The notes under the pieces were generated by a model. The model had not been told where the DNA came from. It did not search any database and worked only from the letters and a program-made list of their open reading frames with translations. Below are positions 62,757-64,000 of a DNA stretch of 64,000 nucleotides, in pieces. The stretch lies in the NCBI RefSeq assembly GCF_018449515.1, contig NZ_JAAVUQ010000029.1, forward strand, positions 1 through 64,000, given 5' to 3'. The translations under genes were made by a program, and so were the position numbers. Source of the stretch: Caballeronia sp. dw_19 (GTDB taxonomy: Bacteria; Pseudomonadota; Gammaproteobacteria; Burkholderiales; Burkholderiaceae). The number at the start of each line of letters is the position of its first letter. Position 1 is the stretch's first letter.

Positions 62757-63617
62757 ATGACCGCTTTTGCTGCCTCTGCCGATGCTTTAAATTTTACCTC
62801 CGCCGCGCCGGAGTTTGAAGCGGCGGACCGTGCCCGGCGCTTCGGTGGCGTGGCGCGTTTGTACGGTCCGGCCGGGCTCGCGGCGTTCGAACGCGCGCAT
62901 GTGGCGGTGATCGGGATTGGCGGCGTGGGCTCGTGGACGGTCGAAGCGCTGGCGCGCAATGCGATCGGGCGCCTGACGCTGATCGATCTCGACAACGTGG
63001 CCGAAAGCAATACGAACCGCCAGGTCCACGCGCTGGATGGCAACTACGGCAAGGCCAAGGTCAGCGCGATGGCCGAGCGCATTCACCTGATCGATCCGTC
63101 GTGCCGCGTGGAGCAGGTCGAAGATTTCATCGAGCCTGCCAACTTCGATTCGGTGCTGGGCGGCGGTTTCGATTTCGTGGTCGATGCCATTGACAGCGTG
63201 CGTACGAAAACGGCGCTAATTGCGTGGTGCGTCGAGCATGGACAGCCGTTGATCACCGTCGGCGGGGCGGGTGGTCAGCTCGATCCGACGCGGATTCGTA
63301 TCGACGATCTGGCGCTCACGATCCAGGACCCGCTGCTCTCGAAAGTGCGCGGGCAACTGCGCAAATTGCACGGCTTTCCGCGTGGACCAAAAGCGAAGTT
63401 CAAGGTGAGCGCAGTCTATTCCGACGAGCCGCTGATCTATCCGGAAGCACCTGCTCGCGACGCCAGCGACGCGGCCGGATCAGAAGAAACGGCAGCCGCT
63501 GCGGCGGGACCCGTCGGACTGAATTGCGCGGGGTTTGGATCGAGTGTCTGCGTGACAGCCAGTTTTGGATTTGCCGCCGCCGCCTATGTCTTGCGGGAAA
63601 TCGCGAAGCGAGCTTAA
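62757..63617 (+). CDS. tcdA: tRNA threonylcarbamoyladenosine dehydratase
   Basis: E1-like enzyme of 286 residues (also CsdL) that cyclises t6A37 in ANN-decoding tRNAs with ATP. Visible features are RRFGGVARLYGPAGLAAF, the nucleotide loop IGIGGVGSWTVEALAR, DLDNVAESNTNRQ, DAIDSVRTKTALI and a late FGSSVCVTASFGF. A short Ala/Ser-rich insert occurs near residue 235. ATG at 62757 is the family start. Confidence 0.94.
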   Translation: MTAFAASADALNFTSAAPEFEAADRARRFGGVARLYGPAGLAAFERAHVAVIGIGGVGSWTVEALARNAIGRLTLIDLDNVAESNTNRQVHALDGNYGKAKVSAMAERIHLIDPSCRVEQVEDFIEPANFDSVLGGGFDFVVDAIDSVRTKTALIAWCVEHGQPLITVGGAGGQLDPTRIRIDDLALTIQDPLLSKVRGQLRKLHGFPRGPKAKFKVSAVYSDEPLIYPEAPARDASDAAGSEETAAAAAGPVGLNCAGFGSSVCVTASFGFAAAAYVLREIAKRA

Positions 63618-63710
63618 ACGCCGCGTGAGTCAGAAAATGCCCTTCTTGCAAATATCGATTTAAACGATTTGAAAGGTTTTGCCTCCGGGCATTTAATGCG
63701 TCAGTTTGCG

Positions 63711-64000
63711 TCAGTTAATTGCCGCGCTCAATTTGCGGCGCCATTGCGAAACCACCTCCGGCTGATGTGCCGCCAGGCCGAACACCGACAGCATGGTTTT
63801 GCGGCCCACGTCGTCCATGAACTTGCGGTCGCGCGTCACGATCGCGAACAAATGCTCCAGCGCACCGTTGTAGTCGCGGCCTGCAATCAGCCGGTTGGCC
63901 AATGCGAAACGGGCTTCCAGATCGTCTGGATTGGCGTTCACGGCGTCGATCAGCGCGTCGGCGGGCGGAAGGCTCTCGGCGGCATCGGCGGCGTCCAGTT
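63711..64000 (-). CDS. CnoX/YbbN-like thioredoxin-family co-chaperone, C-terminal part (gene continues beyond the window)
   Basis: Partial gene at the right edge, 5' end outside the window. The visible 95 residues form TPR-like helices: LPPADALIDAVNANPDD, LEARFALANRLIAGRDYNGALEHLFAIV and RRKLSAAIN at the end. This is the C-terminal TPR pattern of the CnoX/YbbN proteins, whose thioredoxin domain would lie to the right. An internal GTG at 63941 is not a real start. Confidence 0.75.
   Translation of the reverse strand, partial: LDAADAAESLPPADALIDAVNANPDDLEARFALANRLIAGRDYNGALEHLFAIVTRDRKFMDDVGRKTMLSVFGLAAHQPEVVSQWRRKLSAAIN

Noticed and set aside
1-64000. CRISPR array, insertion sequence or prophage
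   Set aside because: No regularly spaced repeats, transposase, integrase or phage structural genes were found on either strand.

Overview
The window is a GC-rich betaproteobacterial chromosome segment. Gene content and order point to Burkholderiaceae, most likely Paraburkholderia or Caballeronia (inference). Supporting signs are the DUF4148 and DUF3318 proteins, an AraFGH/DgoKA sugar locus, a MutL with an endonuclease motif (as in bacteria without MutH), the ybgC-tolQRAB-pal-cpoB block beside a tRNA-Lys, and glyA-nrdR behind a ZTP riboswitch. No ribosomal RNA, IS element or CRISPR array was seen.

Layout. 0.2-6.0 kb holds core cell-wall and metabolic genes (mpl, yqiA, an RNB ribonuclease, aroE, mtgA). 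6.1-6.8 kb is a HicAB toxin-antitoxin pair behind a perfect 25-bp palindrome. 6.9-17.4 kb is a sugar catabolic locus: an IclR regulator, dgoK, dgoA, two SDR dehydrogenases, araFGH, a lactonase and a mutarotase. Together they fit uptake and oxidative breakdown of D-galactose and/or L-arabinose; no sugar-acid dehydratase is present. 17.5-23.7 kb carries pyrF, miaA, mutL and a DedA protein, with an AT-rich foreign gene split by one in-frame stop at 18.5-19.6 kb. 23.9-29.0 kb holds envelope lipoproteins, an NlpD-like activator, small accessory genes, a GntR remnant and a glycosyltransferase.

The most unusual part is 29.2-38.7 kb, a tight nine-gene operon that I do not recognise as a described system. 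It encodes a malate-synthase homologue (catalytic Asp replaced by Gly) fused to a probable hotdog region, a MoaD/ThiS-like carrier ending in Gly-Gly, an acyl carrier protein, a LuxE-type acyl-protein synthetase, an InhA-type enoyl reductase, a FabG-like SDR, an AMP-dependent ligase, a LuxC-type acyl reductase and a rhodanese-ThiF fusion. There is no luxAB, ketosynthase or regulator. It looks like a pathway for an acyl/aldehyde-derived and possibly sulfur-containing small molecule (inference). Next to it lies an XRE/AbiEii-type toxin-antitoxin pair, between the operon and the 3' end of tRNA-Lys, with a degenerate tRNA-end repeat on the far side.

40.3-47.1 kb is the Tol-Pal envelope system plus ydfG. 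47.4-49.4 kb is ZTP riboswitch-glyA-nrdR. 49.6-52.3 kb is a five-gene minor pilin operon. 52.3-53.8 kb is an inner-membrane stress module (DUF3318, YqjE, DUF883). 54.3-64 kb is core metabolism and protection: a 1-Cys peroxiredoxin, gcdH with a divergent IclR regulator, an Lrp regulator, a flavin reductase, msrA, DUF72, cfa, pdxH, tcdA, and the 3' part of a cnoX/ybbN-like gene running off the right edge.
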